A DNA stretch of 64,000 nucleotides from JAYQKL01 sp049890195. Lineage in GTDB: Bacteria; Pseudomonadota; Alphaproteobacteria; RS24. Made by a program: the position numbers and the translations under genes. Shown piece by piece: positions 6,851 to 16,684 of this stretch. The notes below the pieces were generated by a model. It had not been told where the DNA came from. It ran no database searches and saw only the letters and a list, made by a program, of their open reading frames with translations. Location: contig JBMHBY010000007.1 of assembly GCA_049890195.1 (NCBI GenBank), positions 1 through 64,000 of the forward strand, in the 5' to 3' direction. The number at the start of each line of letters is the position of its first letter. Position 1 is the first letter of the stretch.

Positions 6851-9664
6851 ATGAACTTCAAAACCAAACTTTTGCGTAAGCCTCTGCTTGTTGGGCTTTC
6901 TGCGGCGGTCTTGATGACTGGCGCACAGGCTCAGGAAAGCGAGTCTCTTGAAACAGCGACCTTTGATGAGATTGTCGTCACGGTTGAACGCCGCGAACAG
7001 TCCCTGCAGGACCTCGGCGGTACCGCGGCAAGTTTCGACAATGAAATTTTGAAAAGCCTGAATCTGACCAAGATACAGGATCTGGATGGTGCCTATCCCG
7101 GCCTGAACATCGCCAACAATCAGGGCAACATTGAGGTCTGGATTCGTGGTGTCGGCAGCTCCAACAACACTGAACTTGGCGACCCGGCGGCTGCAACCCA
7201 CATGGACGGTGTCTATGTCCCGCGTCCGTCCGGTTTCGGCTCCGCTTTCTTTGACATTGAGCGTGTTGAGGTCAATTTCGGCCCGCAAGGTACGCTGCGT
7301 GGCCGCCAAGCAATGGCCGGCTCCGTCAACGTCATCCCGTTCAAGCCGGGTCTTGGCGTGTTTGATGCCATGCTGGAAATCGGCATGGGCAACTACAGTG
7401 AAGAGTCTGTAGAGGGTGTGGTGAACCTCCCGGTCAGCGACAACTCAGCTTTCCGTCTCGCCTTCTACAAAATGCAGCACGATTCCTACTACACCAATGC
7501 TTCCCCCAACCCTGAAGATATTGGTCTGACAGGTGTGACGAAGCCGGATCTTGCGGAAGCCGCTGACAACACGTCGTTCCGTGCCAGCTACTACATTGAG
7601 CCGACCGACCGCCTGAGCGCCACCTTCACCTATGAAAACATCCGTGAAGAGGGCACAGGTTACACCGGCACCAACTATGCTAACCCGCTTGGCAACGGCA
7701 TCCGCGCCGAGGACATTGACGATCCACGCACCGTTGTGGCCCGTTATGCCGGTTCTCCTGAGGAAAACACAAGCCACAAGGGTTACAAGGTTGAAATCGA
7801 CTATGAAACCGACTGGTTTGACGTTGAATTCACAACAGGTATCCGTGACCTGACTTACGACTATCGTGCACCGACCCCCATGTCGCCGCTGTATAATGGC
7901 GTTTACGACAATCTTGTCGCCGCCAACCGTCCGGCACGTGAGGTGTATGACAACTATTCCTTCTTCGAGTCCATCACGGACTCCTGGTCGCGTTCCCAGG
8001 AACTGCGTTTCATGAGCAATGATCAGGACTCACCGCTGACCTGGTCCGCCGGTATTTTCCGCTTCATTGAAAAGCAGAAAACCTTCCTCGGATCCGCCGC
8101 TGACACCAATCACGGCAGCTTCCTGGGTCAGGAATTCAACCAGCGCACGCTGGCGGAAAGTGAAGCCGTATATTTTGACGGAACCTACGAGTTGAACGAC
8201 CGCAGCCGCATCACGGCCGGTGTGCGTCGTACGGAAGAGGAAAAAGACCGTTATGGTGTGAATGCCACTTACCAGTTTGCCTTGGGCGGCTGGGACGGCA
8301 ACATGATCTGGGGTGACATTGGTAATGCCCGCATTGGTACACAAGGCTTTGAATTCTCAAAGTTTGACCGGACCATTTATAATCCGGACACCAATAATGA
8401 CGGCACACTGACCGGCAATGAGCGCGTCGCGTTCTTCCTCGATGGTGTTGCCCAATTCGGTGAAAACGACAACATAGACGAAATCTTCGGTGCCGGCGTG
8501 GAATTGCCCGGCGGCTGGTGGTATGAACCATGGTTTGCCACGCAACGTGCCGAGGCAGCAGCAGCCGGTATCCAGTTGGGTCGTTGTTCGGACTCCAATT
8601 CAGTCGATGGGGTTGGCTGTCTGAATCCTGATCCGAATGGCATCAATTATCCGTTCCACTCCTATGCCGTTGCTTATGGCGGGATTGCGATGCAAAACGG
8701 TAAAATCGAAAACGAATTCACCGATTGGCGTATCCGCTACGAGCATGACATTGACGAAGACTGGATGGCCTATGGTGTCGTGGCAACCGGTCACAAGGCC
8801 GGCGGCTTCAACGACAACATCGCCGGCACCGATGGTCTGCAAATCACGCCGTCAGGTGTTGCACCGGTCGAGTTTGACGTCGATACGCTGGCGCCAGAAT
8901 ATGACAGCGAAAACGTCATGTATTACGAACTCGGCTCCAAGCGTGAGTTCGAGCTGGGCAACACAGATGTCCGCCTGAACACCAGCCTGTTCTACTATGA
9001 TTATGAGGACATGGTTCTGTCCACCCTGCTGACCGTTCAGAGCATTCTCGGTATTGTCGGCATTGACGGCTCCACGCTCGACTCAAACACTCAGAACCAG
9101 ATTGTGACGTTTAACTTCAATGCCTCCAATGCGGAAATCATGGGCTTGAACGTCGAAGGTGGCCTGCGTTTTGAAAACGGGCTCAATGTTGATGTTAACG
9201 CCGTTTACATGGACACGGAAATCAAAGCTGAACAGACAATCCAGGATGCACGTTACGAGGCGCAACGCCTTGTATCCATCGACGGCAACGAGTTGCCGCG
9301 AGCCTCCAAGTTCCAGCTGCGTGCCAATGTCAGCCGTTCACATCTGCTGAATGACCTCGGCCGTCTGGACTGGATCCTGTCAGCCGGTTACCGGTCTTCC
9401 CAGTACATGACCGTCTTCAACTCAAAGCTGTATGGCGAGACCAACAATACGGAGCGTCTTGACGGCAAGGTTGACGGTTACTGGACCCTTGATGCCGGTA
9501 TCGGTTATTCACCAAAAGACAACGACAAGGTGCGTCTTGAGGCGTATGTCAACAATGTGACCGATGAGATTCAGCCGCAGGCAATCATCATCACACAAAG
9601 AGACAACACCCGGTTCTTCAATCGTCCAAGAACTGCAGGTGTCCGCCTGAGACTGAAATACTAG
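6851..9664 (+). CDS. TonB-dependent outer-membrane receptor
   Basis: 937 residues. A signal peptide of about 27 residues ends in AQA. A TonB-box-like segment FDEIVVTVERREQ is followed by the plug domain (about 45-165; IWIRGVGS, GPQGTLRGRQAMAGSVNV) and a long 22-strand barrel ending in the usual terminal aromatic residue (RLRLKY). It imports a bulky nutrient across the outer membrane using TonB/ExbBD energy; none of those genes is here. The plug and barrel style fits the catecholate/sugar-type receptors common in Caulobacterales and Sphingomonadales. It is followed by a strong terminator, a GH3 glucosidase and a sugar symporter, which suggests a carbohydrate ligand rather than a siderophore. 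That is inference from context. Confidence 0.92.
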   Translation: MNFKTKLLRKPLLVGLSAAVLMTGAQAQESESLETATFDEIVVTVERREQSLQDLGGTAASFDNEILKSLNLTKIQDLDGAYPGLNIANNQGNIEVWIRGVGSSNNTELGDPAAATHMDGVYVPRPSGFGSAFFDIERVEVNFGPQGTLRGRQAMAGSVNVIPFKPGLGVFDAMLEIGMGNYSEESVEGVVNLPVSDNSAFRLAFYKMQHDSYYTNASPNPEDIGLTGVTKPDLAEAADNTSFRASYYIEPTDRLSATFTYENIREEGTGYTGTNYANPLGNGIRAEDIDDPRTVVARYAGSPEENTSHKGYKVEIDYETDWFDVEFTTGIRDLTYDYRAPTPMSPLYNGVYDNLVAANRPAREVYDNYSFFESITDSWSRSQELRFMSNDQDSPLTWSAGIFRFIEKQKTFLGSAADTNHGSFLGQEFNQRTLAESEAVYFDGTYELNDRSRITAGVRRTEEEKDRYGVNATYQFALGGWDGNMIWGDIGNARIGTQGFEFSKFDRTIYNPDTNNDGTLTGNERVAFFLDGVAQFGENDNIDEIFGAGVELPGGWWYEPWFATQRAEAAAAGIQLGRCSDSNSVDGVGCLNPDPNGINYPFHSYAVAYGGIAMQNGKIENEFTDWRIRYEHDIDEDWMAYGVVATGHKAGGFNDNIAGTDGLQITPSGVAPVEFDVDTLAPEYDSENVMYYELGSKREFELGNTDVRLNTSLFYYDYEDMVLSTLLTVQSILGIVGIDGSTLDSNTQNQIVTFNFNASNAEIMGLNVEGGLRFENGLNVDVNAVYMDTEIKAEQTIQDARYEAQRLVSIDGNELPRASKFQLRANVSRSHLLNDLGRLDWILSAGYRSSQYMTVFNSKLYGETNNTERLDGKVDGYWTLDAGIGYSPKDNDKVRLEAYVNNVTDEIQPQAIIITQRDNTRFFNRPRTAGVRLRLKY

Positions 9665-9674
9665 TCTGATGAAC

Positions 9675-9713
9675 AAGCCCCGGCATGTGTCAAAGCATGC
9701 CGGGGCTTTTTTT
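9675..9713 (+). terminator. intrinsic terminator after the TonB-dependent receptor
   Basis: A perfect 13-bp stem (9675-9687 with 9696-9708, AAGCCCCGGCATG) has an 8-base loop and is followed by a run of T. It lies 11 bases after the receptor stop codon and separates it from the glucosidase gene, which must then have its own promoter or depend on read-through. Confidence 0.92.
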
Positions 9714-9742
9714 ATGCTTAGTCCACAGCTTTAAGATATTAC

Positions 9743-11638
9743 ATGACAAATATGACCCGAATGATAAGGCTCCTTTCCGTAATCGCCCTTCTTTTCCCAA
9801 TCACGACAGCCCATGCCACCGACAAGTGGCCAAGCGTTCGTCCTGCAGTCCCTTTGGATCCGGTCATTGAGGAAAAAATCACCTCTTTGATGGCGGACAT
9901 GTCCGTCAAGGAGAAAGTTGGCCAGCTGGTTATGGCTGAAATCCAGTCAATTTCTCCGTCAGATGTCCGGAAATACAATATTGGCGGCATTTTGAACGGC
10001 GGCGGCTCCTGGCCGACGAAAAAGCCGGGGTCTGATATCGGCAGCTGGCTGGCCATGGCCGAGAGTTTTTATAACGAGTCGATCAAAAGCAGCACCGGCA
10101 TTCCGGTCATCTGGGGTACGGATGCCGTGCATGGTCACAACAATGTCTATGGTGCGACCGTGTTTCCACACAATATTGGTCTTGGTGCCGCCAACAATCC
10201 GGGTCTGATGCGCGATATCGGCATTGTCACGGCCAGAGAGGTTGCGGTCACAGGCATTGATTGGGTGTTTGCCCCGACGGTTGCCGTGACCAAGGATCTG
10301 CGCTGGGGGCGCAGTTATGAGAGTTATTCCGCCAATCCGGAAATTGTTGCGGAGCTTGCCAAGGAAATCATTATCGGTTTGCAGGGGCATCCGCAACTGG
10401 GCGATTTCCTGAATGAGCAAAAAGTTGTGACAACGGTTAAGCACTTTGTCGGTGACGGCGGCACATCCTATGGTACAGGCCGCAACAATCGCCTCGATCA
10501 GGGGGATACACAACTCAGTGAGGATGATCTGGTCAACATCCACGGCAAACCGTATTTTTATGCACTGGGCGCCGGGGCGCAGACCGTCATGGCCAGCTTC
10601 AGCAGTTGGAACGGCGAGAAATTGCACGGTAACAAATATCTGCTGACGGATGTTTTGAAAGATAAAATGGGTTTTGACGGTTTTGTTGTCGGTGACTGGA
10701 ATGGTCATGAGCAGGTGCCGGGTTGCACATCCAAAAGCTGCGCGCAGTCTGTGAATGCCGGTGTGGACATGATGATGGTGCCGGTTGACTGGCGATTGTT
10801 TTTGGACAACACCATTGCGGATGTGAAATCCGGTAAAATCTCAGCCGAACGTCTGGATGATGCCGTACGGCGGATCCTGCGGGTGAAATTCCGCTCCGGG
10901 CTGATGAATGGTGTGGCGCCGTCCAAGCGTATGCTGGGCGGTGCGTCCAGAATGCTCGGTCATGCATCGCATAGGGAAATTGCCCGTCAAGCGGTACGCG
11001 AAAGCCTGGTGATGTTGAAAAATGACGGCGCTTTGCCGGTCAAACAAGGCAAGGTCTTTATCGGCGGTCCGGCGGCTGACAGCGTCAGGTTCCAATCCGG
11101 TGGATGGACAATGGACTGGCAGGGCCGGGATGTAAGCGAATCCCGTTACTCCGGGTTTACATTGGTGGCTGACGGCTTGCGCGAAGCCGTCAAATCCTCA
11201 TCGGCCAAGCTGGTGAAAAACGCGGATGATCTCGGGCAGGGTGACACGGCAATCTTGATTGTCGGGGAAAAGCCCTATGCGGAATTTGAGGGTGATCTGG
11301 ACACCACGGATTTCCGGGAACTGTCTGACGCTACTGTGCGCAAAGTCAAGGGGCTGGAGAGCAGAGGCGTCAAGACGGTGGTGATTTTCCTGACTGGCCG
11401 GCCGCTTGGCATTGACCGGTTGATTGACACGGCCAGCGCTTTTGTTGTGGCCTGGCTGCCGGGCAGCGAAGGGCAAGGTGTCGCTGATGTTTTGATTGCC
11501 GGTGCAAACGGCAAAGCGGTCCATGATTTCAAGGGTGTGCTGTCGTTCAACTGGCCTTATGATTTGGCCAATGCTGCGCAGACAGGTAAAGTCACACGTT
11601 ATGGGATGGGATATGGCCTGACCTATCAGGCTGATTGA
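9743..11638 (+). CDS. glycoside hydrolase family 3 exo-beta-glucosidase, exported
   Basis: 631 residues. A signal peptide (about 1-26, LLSVIALLFPITTAHA) sends it to the periplasm. The GH3 N-terminal barrel covers about 40-390. The nucleophile is predicted as D318 in FVVGDWNGHEQ. Sugar-binding motifs are GTDAVHGHNN and KHFVGDGG. The C-terminal domain (about 415-625) has QSGGWTMDWQG and GEKPYAEFEGD, which hold the acid/base region of barley Exo-I and ExoP-type enzymes. This type removes glucose from the ends of beta-1,3/1,4-glucans or oligosaccharides such as laminarin fragments. It is followed immediately by a sodium/sugar symporter gene whose Shine-Dalgarno site starts right after this stop codon. 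Confidence 0.9.
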   Translation: MTNMTRMIRLLSVIALLFPITTAHATDKWPSVRPAVPLDPVIEEKITSLMADMSVKEKVGQLVMAEIQSISPSDVRKYNIGGILNGGGSWPTKKPGSDIGSWLAMAESFYNESIKSSTGIPVIWGTDAVHGHNNVYGATVFPHNIGLGAANNPGLMRDIGIVTAREVAVTGIDWVFAPTVAVTKDLRWGRSYESYSANPEIVAELAKEIIIGLQGHPQLGDFLNEQKVVTTVKHFVGDGGTSYGTGRNNRLDQGDTQLSEDDLVNIHGKPYFYALGAGAQTVMASFSSWNGEKLHGNKYLLTDVLKDKMGFDGFVVGDWNGHEQVPGCTSKSCAQSVNAGVDMMMVPVDWRLFLDNTIADVKSGKISAERLDDAVRRILRVKFRSGLMNGVAPSKRMLGGASRMLGHASHREIARQAVRESLVMLKNDGALPVKQGKVFIGGPAADSVRFQSGGWTMDWQGRDVSESRYSGFTLVADGLREAVKSSSAKLVKNADDLGQGDTAILIVGEKPYAEFEGDLDTTDFRELSDATVRKVKGLESRGVKTVVIFLTGRPLGIDRLIDTASAFVVAWLPGSEGQGVADVLIAGANGKAVHDFKGVLSFNWPYDLANAAQTGKVTRYGMGYGLTYQAD

Positions 11639-11652
11639 CGAGGGAGGTCAAC

Positions 11653-13239
11653 ATGCTTTCAAGCCTTGATAATTTTGTCATAGGACTGTACCTGGTGCTG
11701 CTCGTGTCAGCGGCCTATTATGTGTCGTCCAAAAAAACCTCGGCCGAGATGTCGAGCGAGGATTACTTTCTGGCCGGCAAAAGCCTGCCCTGGTGGGCCA
11801 TTGGTGCATCTTTGATTGCCGCCAACATTTCGGCGGAACAGATTATCGGCCAGTCGGGTCAGGGTTTTGTGCTCGGTCTGGCGATTGCGGCCTATGAATG
11901 GCAGGCGGCGATTGTTCTGATTATTGTCGCCAAATTCATGCTACCGATATTCCTGAAAAATAAAATCTACACCATGCCGCAATTCCTTGAGCAGCGTTTC
12001 GGGAGTGAAATCAAGGTGTTGATGGCTGTGTTCTGGCTGATCCTCTATACGGCGGTCAACCTGACGGCAATTTTGTGGCTGGGTGCTTTGGCCATCACCA
12101 CCTTGACCGGTGTGTCGATCAATATCGGCTTGGTGTCGCTGGCGGTTTTGGCGATTGTCTATTCCATTTACGGCGGGTTGCGGGCTGTGGCCTTCACGGA
12201 CATCATTCAGGTTGTGGTTTTGATCCTCGGGGGCATCATCATCACATTTATCGCCCTCAGCCAGGTTGGCGGGGATGGCGGTGTGACCGGTGGCCTGACA
12301 ACACTCATGTCAGAGGCGCCAGGGCATTTCCGGATGATTTTCTCACAAGACAGCCCGCATTATCAGGCTTTGCCGGGCATCTGGACCCTGCTTGGTGGTC
12401 TCTGGGTGCTGCACTTCTCTTATTGGGGGTTTAACCAATACATCATCCAGCGGGCGTTGGCTGCTGAAAGTGTCCAAGAGGCGCAGAAAGGTCTGGTTTT
12501 TGCCGCCGGCCTGAAACTGTTGATCCCCCTAATTGTGGTTATTCCGGGTATTGCCGCCATGTGGCTGGCGCAAAACGGCGTGCTGGACAATGATGCCCTT
12601 TCCGCCAAGCCGGACAGCACCTATGGTGTGCTGATCGGACTTGTGCCGGAGGGTGTCCGTGGTGTCGTGTTTGCAGCCTTGATTGCAGCGATCCTGTCTT
12701 CGCTGGCATCCATGGTCAACTCGATTTCGACGATTTTCACGATGGATATGTATCGCGGCTACGTCAAAAAAGAGGCTGAGGAGAGCCATTATGTTTTTGT
12801 CGGGCGCGTCTGCTCTGTCGTTGCCATGACCATTGCCGTGTTTCTGGCCAAACCGTTTGTCGGCAATATGGAAAGCGCCTTCCAACTGATTCAGGAATAT
12901 ACCGGATTTGTGGCACCAGGCATTGTTTCTGTGTTCCTGCTTGGCATGTTCTGGCCGAAATGCACGAAACAAGCAGCTTTTGCCATGCTGTTGATTTCTG
13001 TGGTCGCCAATATCGCCATGAAACTTGCCTATCCGGATGTCGCCTTTGTCATTCGTATTTGGGGCGTGTTCCTGGCATGTCTGGCTGCGGGGTACTTGGT
13101 CTCTGTGTTCAAGGAAGACGCGGAGCAGGCTGCGATTGCTGACCTCAGCGGGGTCAGTTTCAAAACCTCCACGGGCTTCAATCATGCCTCACTGGTCATC
13201 ACCGGCATTCTGGTATTGATCTATGTGATCTTCTGGTAA
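11653..13239 (+). CDS. sodium/solute symporter (SSS family), likely glucose/galactose type
   Basis: About 528 residues with 13-14 hydrophobic helices. SSS-family (SGLT-like) features are visible: YFLAGKSLPWWAIGASLIAANISAEQIIG near the N-terminus, IYGGLRAVAFTDIIQ near the middle, and ALIAAILSSLASMVNSISTIFTMDMYRGY, the sodium-site helix. It is inferred to bring sugar released by the upstream GH3 enzyme across the inner membrane with sodium, handing it to glucokinase. The start was set at the ATG at 11653 because GGGAGG lies six bases before it; a longer frame from a TTG at 11635 overlaps the glucosidase stop. Substrate specificity cannot be read from sequence. Confidence 0.9.
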   Translation: MLSSLDNFVIGLYLVLLVSAAYYVSSKKTSAEMSSEDYFLAGKSLPWWAIGASLIAANISAEQIIGQSGQGFVLGLAIAAYEWQAAIVLIIVAKFMLPIFLKNKIYTMPQFLEQRFGSEIKVLMAVFWLILYTAVNLTAILWLGALAITTLTGVSINIGLVSLAVLAIVYSIYGGLRAVAFTDIIQVVVLILGGIIITFIALSQVGGDGGVTGGLTTLMSEAPGHFRMIFSQDSPHYQALPGIWTLLGGLWVLHFSYWGFNQYIIQRALAAESVQEAQKGLVFAAGLKLLIPLIVVIPGIAAMWLAQNGVLDNDALSAKPDSTYGVLIGLVPEGVRGVVFAALIAAILSSLASMVNSISTIFTMDMYRGYVKKEAEESHYVFVGRVCSVVAMTIAVFLAKPFVGNMESAFQLIQEYTGFVAPGIVSVFLLGMFWPKCTKQAAFAMLLISVVANIAMKLAYPDVAFVIRIWGVFLACLAAGYLVSVFKEDAEQAAIADLSGVSFKTSTGFNHASLVITGILVLIYVIFW

Positions 13240-13268
13240 CTTTGGGGATTTGCCCCGTTGATCAGAAT

Positions 13269-13300
13269 AAGCGCATCGCTCACAAGGCGGTGCGCTTTTT
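13269..13300 (+). terminator. terminator between the convergent symporter gene and eda
   Basis: An 11-bp stem (13269-13279 with 13287-13297, one G-T pair) with a 7-base loop is followed by T5. It serves the plus-strand symporter. Its right arm lies inside the last codons of eda, and the minus-strand T-run is poor, so termination of the eda operon may be weaker. Confidence 0.75.
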
Positions 13301-13909
13301 GATTTCCGCTTCAAACCGGTCCCAGTCCCCGGCATTGAGGGACGCCTTGTCAATCATCCATGAGCCGCCGATGCAGGCGACATTCTTCAGTTCCAGATAT
13401 GAGGAGGCATTTTTACGGGTAATGCCGCCGGTTGGCATAAAAGTCAGATCCGGCAGCGGGGCGTGCAGGCTTTTGAGGGTTGTGACACCGCCTGCGGCTT
13501 CAGCTGGAAAAAATTTCTGATGTGCAAAACCCAGTTCATAAGCTGTCATCGCCTCGCTGACGGTCGCGACTCCCGGAAAAACCGGTGTTTGAAGTTCTGC
13601 AAGAGCCTTGAGCAAGTCGGGCGTGGTGCCGGGGGTTACAATGAAATCGCTGCCGGCATCAAGGGCTTGCCTGATGTGTGTGTCAGACAGGACCGTGCCG
13701 GCGCCGACTTTCAAGTCAGGATAGGCCTGTTTGATGGATTTGATCGCTTCCGGGCCATGAGCTGTCCGGAAGGTGATTTCCAGAAGGTTCAAGCCGGCAT
13801 TTGAGAATGCCTTGGCCATGGGCAAGGCCTGATCAGGGCTTTCAATGACCATCACCGGCACCATGCGCGTTGGAGCGGAGGCGGCAAACAGATCTGCGTA
13901 TGTGCTCAT
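13280..13909 (-). CDS. eda: 2-dehydro-3-deoxyphosphogluconate (KDPG) aldolase
   Basis: About 209 residues. It splits KDPG to pyruvate and glyceraldehyde-3-phosphate, the last step of the Entner-Doudoroff pathway. Class I aldolase features are ITFRTAHGPEAI, VGAGTVLSDTHIRQALDAG, FIVTPGTTPDLL and QKFFPAEAAGG. The start was placed at the ATG at 13909, one base after the glk stop (TGA-G-ATG), with AGGGACA just upstream; the frame extends to 13951 but that part lies in glk. It is the last gene of the operon zwf-pgl-edd-glk-eda. Confidence 0.95.
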   Translation of the reverse strand: MSTYADLFAASAPTRMVPVMVIESPDQALPMAKAFSNAGLNLLEITFRTAHGPEAIKSIKQAYPDLKVGAGTVLSDTHIRQALDAGSDFIVTPGTTPDLLKALAELQTPVFPGVATVSEAMTAYELGFAHQKFFPAEAAGGVTTLKSLHAPLPDLTFMPTGGITRKNASSYLELKNVACIGGSWMIDKASLNAGDWDRFEAEIKKRTAL

Positions 13910-13910
13910 C

Positions 13911-14867
13911 TCACTGTCCCTGATCAAAAAAGCCGAAAGCCGCCGCGCCAACCAGAGGGGCTGTGCCGTCTATCAAAAGCCGGATGGGAATGTTGTTGAG
14001 ATAATCATTGTCGGCCCAGACAGTTGTGAAGCTTGACAGGGCTTCGTCTGTGGTCAGGAAATTGACAAGATGTTTGGCGACACCGCCGGCAACCACAACA
14101 CCGCCTCTGGCGCCGGTGACGAGTGCCATATTCGCCAAGCCGCTCATAATGGCATTGGCGCGCACCATGGAGACGGTTTGGAACGGCTCATCACCGGCCC
14201 GGGAGCGCTCGACCATCTCATGCGGGCTGAGGTCCGTGTAGCTGCAGCCCTGCAGTTCACACACGGCTCTGGTCAGGTCTTTCAGACCCTTGCCGGCACA
14301 GATGCGTTCAATCGAAACACGCTCTCCATTACGTCCCAAAATGGCGACAATCTCTTTTTCCAAATCACTTTGGGGCGCGTAAAGGCTATGGCCGCCCTCG
14401 GAGGCCATTGCTGTCCATTTGCCGTCATGATTGATCAAAGTGCAGGCACCAAAACCTGTCCCCGGTCCGGCAACAAGGATCGGCGCGCCGGCCACCGGGG
14501 TTCCAGTGTTGATTTCAACAAAATTCTCCGGGCTGATTTCAGGGACAGAGCGGGCCATGGCCTCGAAATCATTGATTAACTTGACGGATGGAATTTTGCA
14601 TGTCTGCTCAAGAACGGCGCTGTCAATTTCCCAGTGCTGATTGGTGAAACCGACTTTGCCGCTTTGAACCGGGCCGGCCACGGCTAAAATCGCCTTGCCG
14701 GGTTTATGGTCAATGCTGTCGATGAAGCTCTGGACCAGATCTGAAAAATCTGGAAAATCGCGGGATTTGAATTTTTCATAATCACTGATGACGATTTTCT
14801 TGCCCGCCGCTTCAATGGCAATGGCAAAGCGGGCGTTGGTGCCGCCAATGTCGCCGACAAGTATCAT
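13911..14867 (-). CDS. glk: glucokinase
   Basis: About 318 residues. It phosphorylates glucose with ATP to glucose-6-phosphate, feeding zwf. Motifs of the bacterial Glk family: the phosphate loop DIGGTNARFA at the N-terminus, LINDFEAMA, GPGTGFGA, EGGH, and ARGGVVVAGGVA with the Asp/Gly-rich ATP site toward the C-terminus. The start is the ATG at 14867, preceded by GGGGAGGAATAA. That gives the standard N-terminus MILVGDIGGT and leaves one base between the edd stop (TAA) and this ATG. The frame upstream to 15020 lies inside edd and is not used. Confidence 0.95.
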   Translation of the reverse strand: MILVGDIGGTNARFAIAIEAAGKKIVISDYEKFKSRDFPDFSDLVQSFIDSIDHKPGKAILAVAGPVQSGKVGFTNQHWEIDSAVLEQTCKIPSVKLINDFEAMARSVPEISPENFVEINTGTPVAGAPILVAGPGTGFGACTLINHDGKWTAMASEGGHSLYAPQSDLEKEIVAILGRNGERVSIERICAGKGLKDLTRAVCELQGCSYTDLSPHEMVERSRAGDEPFQTVSMVRANAIMSGLANMALVTGARGGVVVAGGVAKHLVNFLTTDEALSSFTTVWADNDYLNNIPIRLLIDGTAPLVGAAAFGFFDQGQ

Positions 14868-14868
14868 T

Positions 14869-16680
14869 TTATTCCTCCCCGAAAATGAATACAGATCCGC
14901 CGGATTCTGCTGTGGCGGCCTGCTGGCGCAGGCGCCTGAAAAGATTTCGGCCAAGTGTCTGTCTCGAAGTGTTTTGTCCCGAAATGGACGGCGCCTCGCG
15001 CGCGTCAAAATCCCCTGCATGGATGTTCAAAGCCCCACTGGCGCAATCCAGATCAATCATGTCCCCATCCCTGATTTTTGCCAATGGGCCGCCGTCGTAG
15101 GCCTCAGGGGTCATTTGGATGGCCGCCGGCACTGTTCCGGATGCGCCGGACATCCGCCCATCTGTCAGCAAGGCAACCCTGTGTCCCTGTTCCAGCAGAG
15201 AACTGAGCGCAGGCGTCAACTTGTGCAGTTCCGGCATGCCGTTTGATTTTGGACCTTGATAACGCAGAACCACCACAACATCCATGTTGAGATCACCGTC
15301 TTCAAAGGCCTGCAAAACCTCATTCTGGTCGTTGAAGACACGCGCAGCGGCACGGATTTGAAAATGCTCAGGGGCAACGGCTGAGGTTTTGATCACCCCG
15401 CGTCCGAGATTGCCGGTGGCCGTCCGCAGGCCGCCATTGACGCTGAAGGGGTTTTTAGTGTCCCGCAAGATGTCGGTGTCGGCGGAGGTTGAGGGGCAGT
15501 CCGCCCAAACAAGCGAACCCTCCAGAAGCTTTGGCTCGCTGGCATAGTCAGCAAGGGTGTCTCCGGCAATGGTTTGGACGTCTGCGTGCAGATAGCCGCC
15601 GTCAAGCAGGGATTTGATGACAAACCCCATGCCGCCGGCCGCATGGAAATGGTTGATGTCGGCTTCGCCATTGGGGTAAACACGCGCCAGCAGCGGGACG
15701 GCGCCGGACAGTTCATCAAAATCATCCCAGTTGATCAGGATGCCGGCAGCCTGCGCAATGGCCGGCAAATGCAATGTATGATTGGTTGAGCCACCCGTGG
15801 CAAGCAGGCCGACCATGGCGTTGACGATGGCTTTTTCATCGACAATCTCGTGAAGCGGTCTGGTGCTGTTTGGTCTGGCATTGGCCGCCGCCAGTCTGAC
15901 GGCTTCGTCCGTCAGGGCGTCCCGTAATGGTGTGTCGGGCGGCACAAATGCGGCGCCGGGTACATGCAGTCCCATCATTTCCATCAACATTTGATTGGAA
16001 TTGGCGGTGCCGTAAAATGTGCAGGTGCCGGCGCTGTGATAGCTTTTCATCTCTGCGTCCAGCAGTTCCTCTCGGCTTGCCTCACCACGGGCATAGGCCC
16101 TTCTGACCCGGCCCTTTTCGGCATTGGGCAGGCCGCTCGGCATCGGACCGGAGGGAACAAAAACCGCAGGCAGATATCCGAACTGCAGGGCGCCAATGAG
16201 CAGCCCAGGCACGATTTTATCGCAAATCCCCAGATACAAGGCGGCGTCGAAAGTGTTGTGTGACAGGGAAACCGCCGTTGACATGGCGATGATGTCTCTG
16301 GAGAACAAGGACAACTCCATGCCGGCCTGTCCTTGCGTAACCCCATCGCACATTGCCGGAACGCCACCGGCCACCTGTGCGGTCGCCCCATGCTGACGGG
16401 CAAAGGTTTTGATTTTTTCAGGATAATGCGCGTATGGCTGATGTGCGGAGAGCATGTCGTTATACGCTGTGACAATTGCAAGATTGGGCCAGTTCCCGCC
16501 AATCATGGCCTTTTTGTCCTCCAGCGGACAGGCGGCAATGGCGTGCGCCGTGTTGCCTGCGGATATGGCGCGCTGGTCAAGATCAGATCGCCCTTGCTGC
16601 ATCAATGTCAGATATGCCGTCCGGCTGTCTTTTGATCGGGCAACAATTCTGTCCGTGACGGTTTTGACAGTCTTATTCAT
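14869..16680 (-). CDS. edd: 6-phosphogluconate dehydratase
   Basis: 603 residues, standard length. It dehydrates 6-phosphogluconate to KDPG, the first committed Entner-Doudoroff step. It belongs to the IlvD/Edd family, which carries an iron-sulfur cluster. Motifs seen: YNDMLSAHQPYAHYP, AMCDGVTQGQAGMELS (cluster region), CTFYGTANSNQMLMEMMGL, GLLATGGSTNHTLHLPA and TDGRMSGASGTVPAAI. It lies between pgl (four bases upstream) and glk (one base downstream) in one operon. Confidence 0.97.
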   Translation of the reverse strand: MNKTVKTVTDRIVARSKDSRTAYLTLMQQGRSDLDQRAISAGNTAHAIAACPLEDKKAMIGGNWPNLAIVTAYNDMLSAHQPYAHYPEKIKTFARQHGATAQVAGGVPAMCDGVTQGQAGMELSLFSRDIIAMSTAVSLSHNTFDAALYLGICDKIVPGLLIGALQFGYLPAVFVPSGPMPSGLPNAEKGRVRRAYARGEASREELLDAEMKSYHSAGTCTFYGTANSNQMLMEMMGLHVPGAAFVPPDTPLRDALTDEAVRLAAANARPNSTRPLHEIVDEKAIVNAMVGLLATGGSTNHTLHLPAIAQAAGILINWDDFDELSGAVPLLARVYPNGEADINHFHAAGGMGFVIKSLLDGGYLHADVQTIAGDTLADYASEPKLLEGSLVWADCPSTSADTDILRDTKNPFSVNGGLRTATGNLGRGVIKTSAVAPEHFQIRAAARVFNDQNEVLQAFEDGDLNMDVVVVLRYQGPKSNGMPELHKLTPALSSLLEQGHRVALLTDGRMSGASGTVPAAIQMTPEAYDGGPLAKIRDGDMIDLDCASGALNIHAGDFDAREAPSISGQNTSRQTLGRNLFRRLRQQAATAESGGSVFIFGEE

Positions 16681-16684
16681 GGGG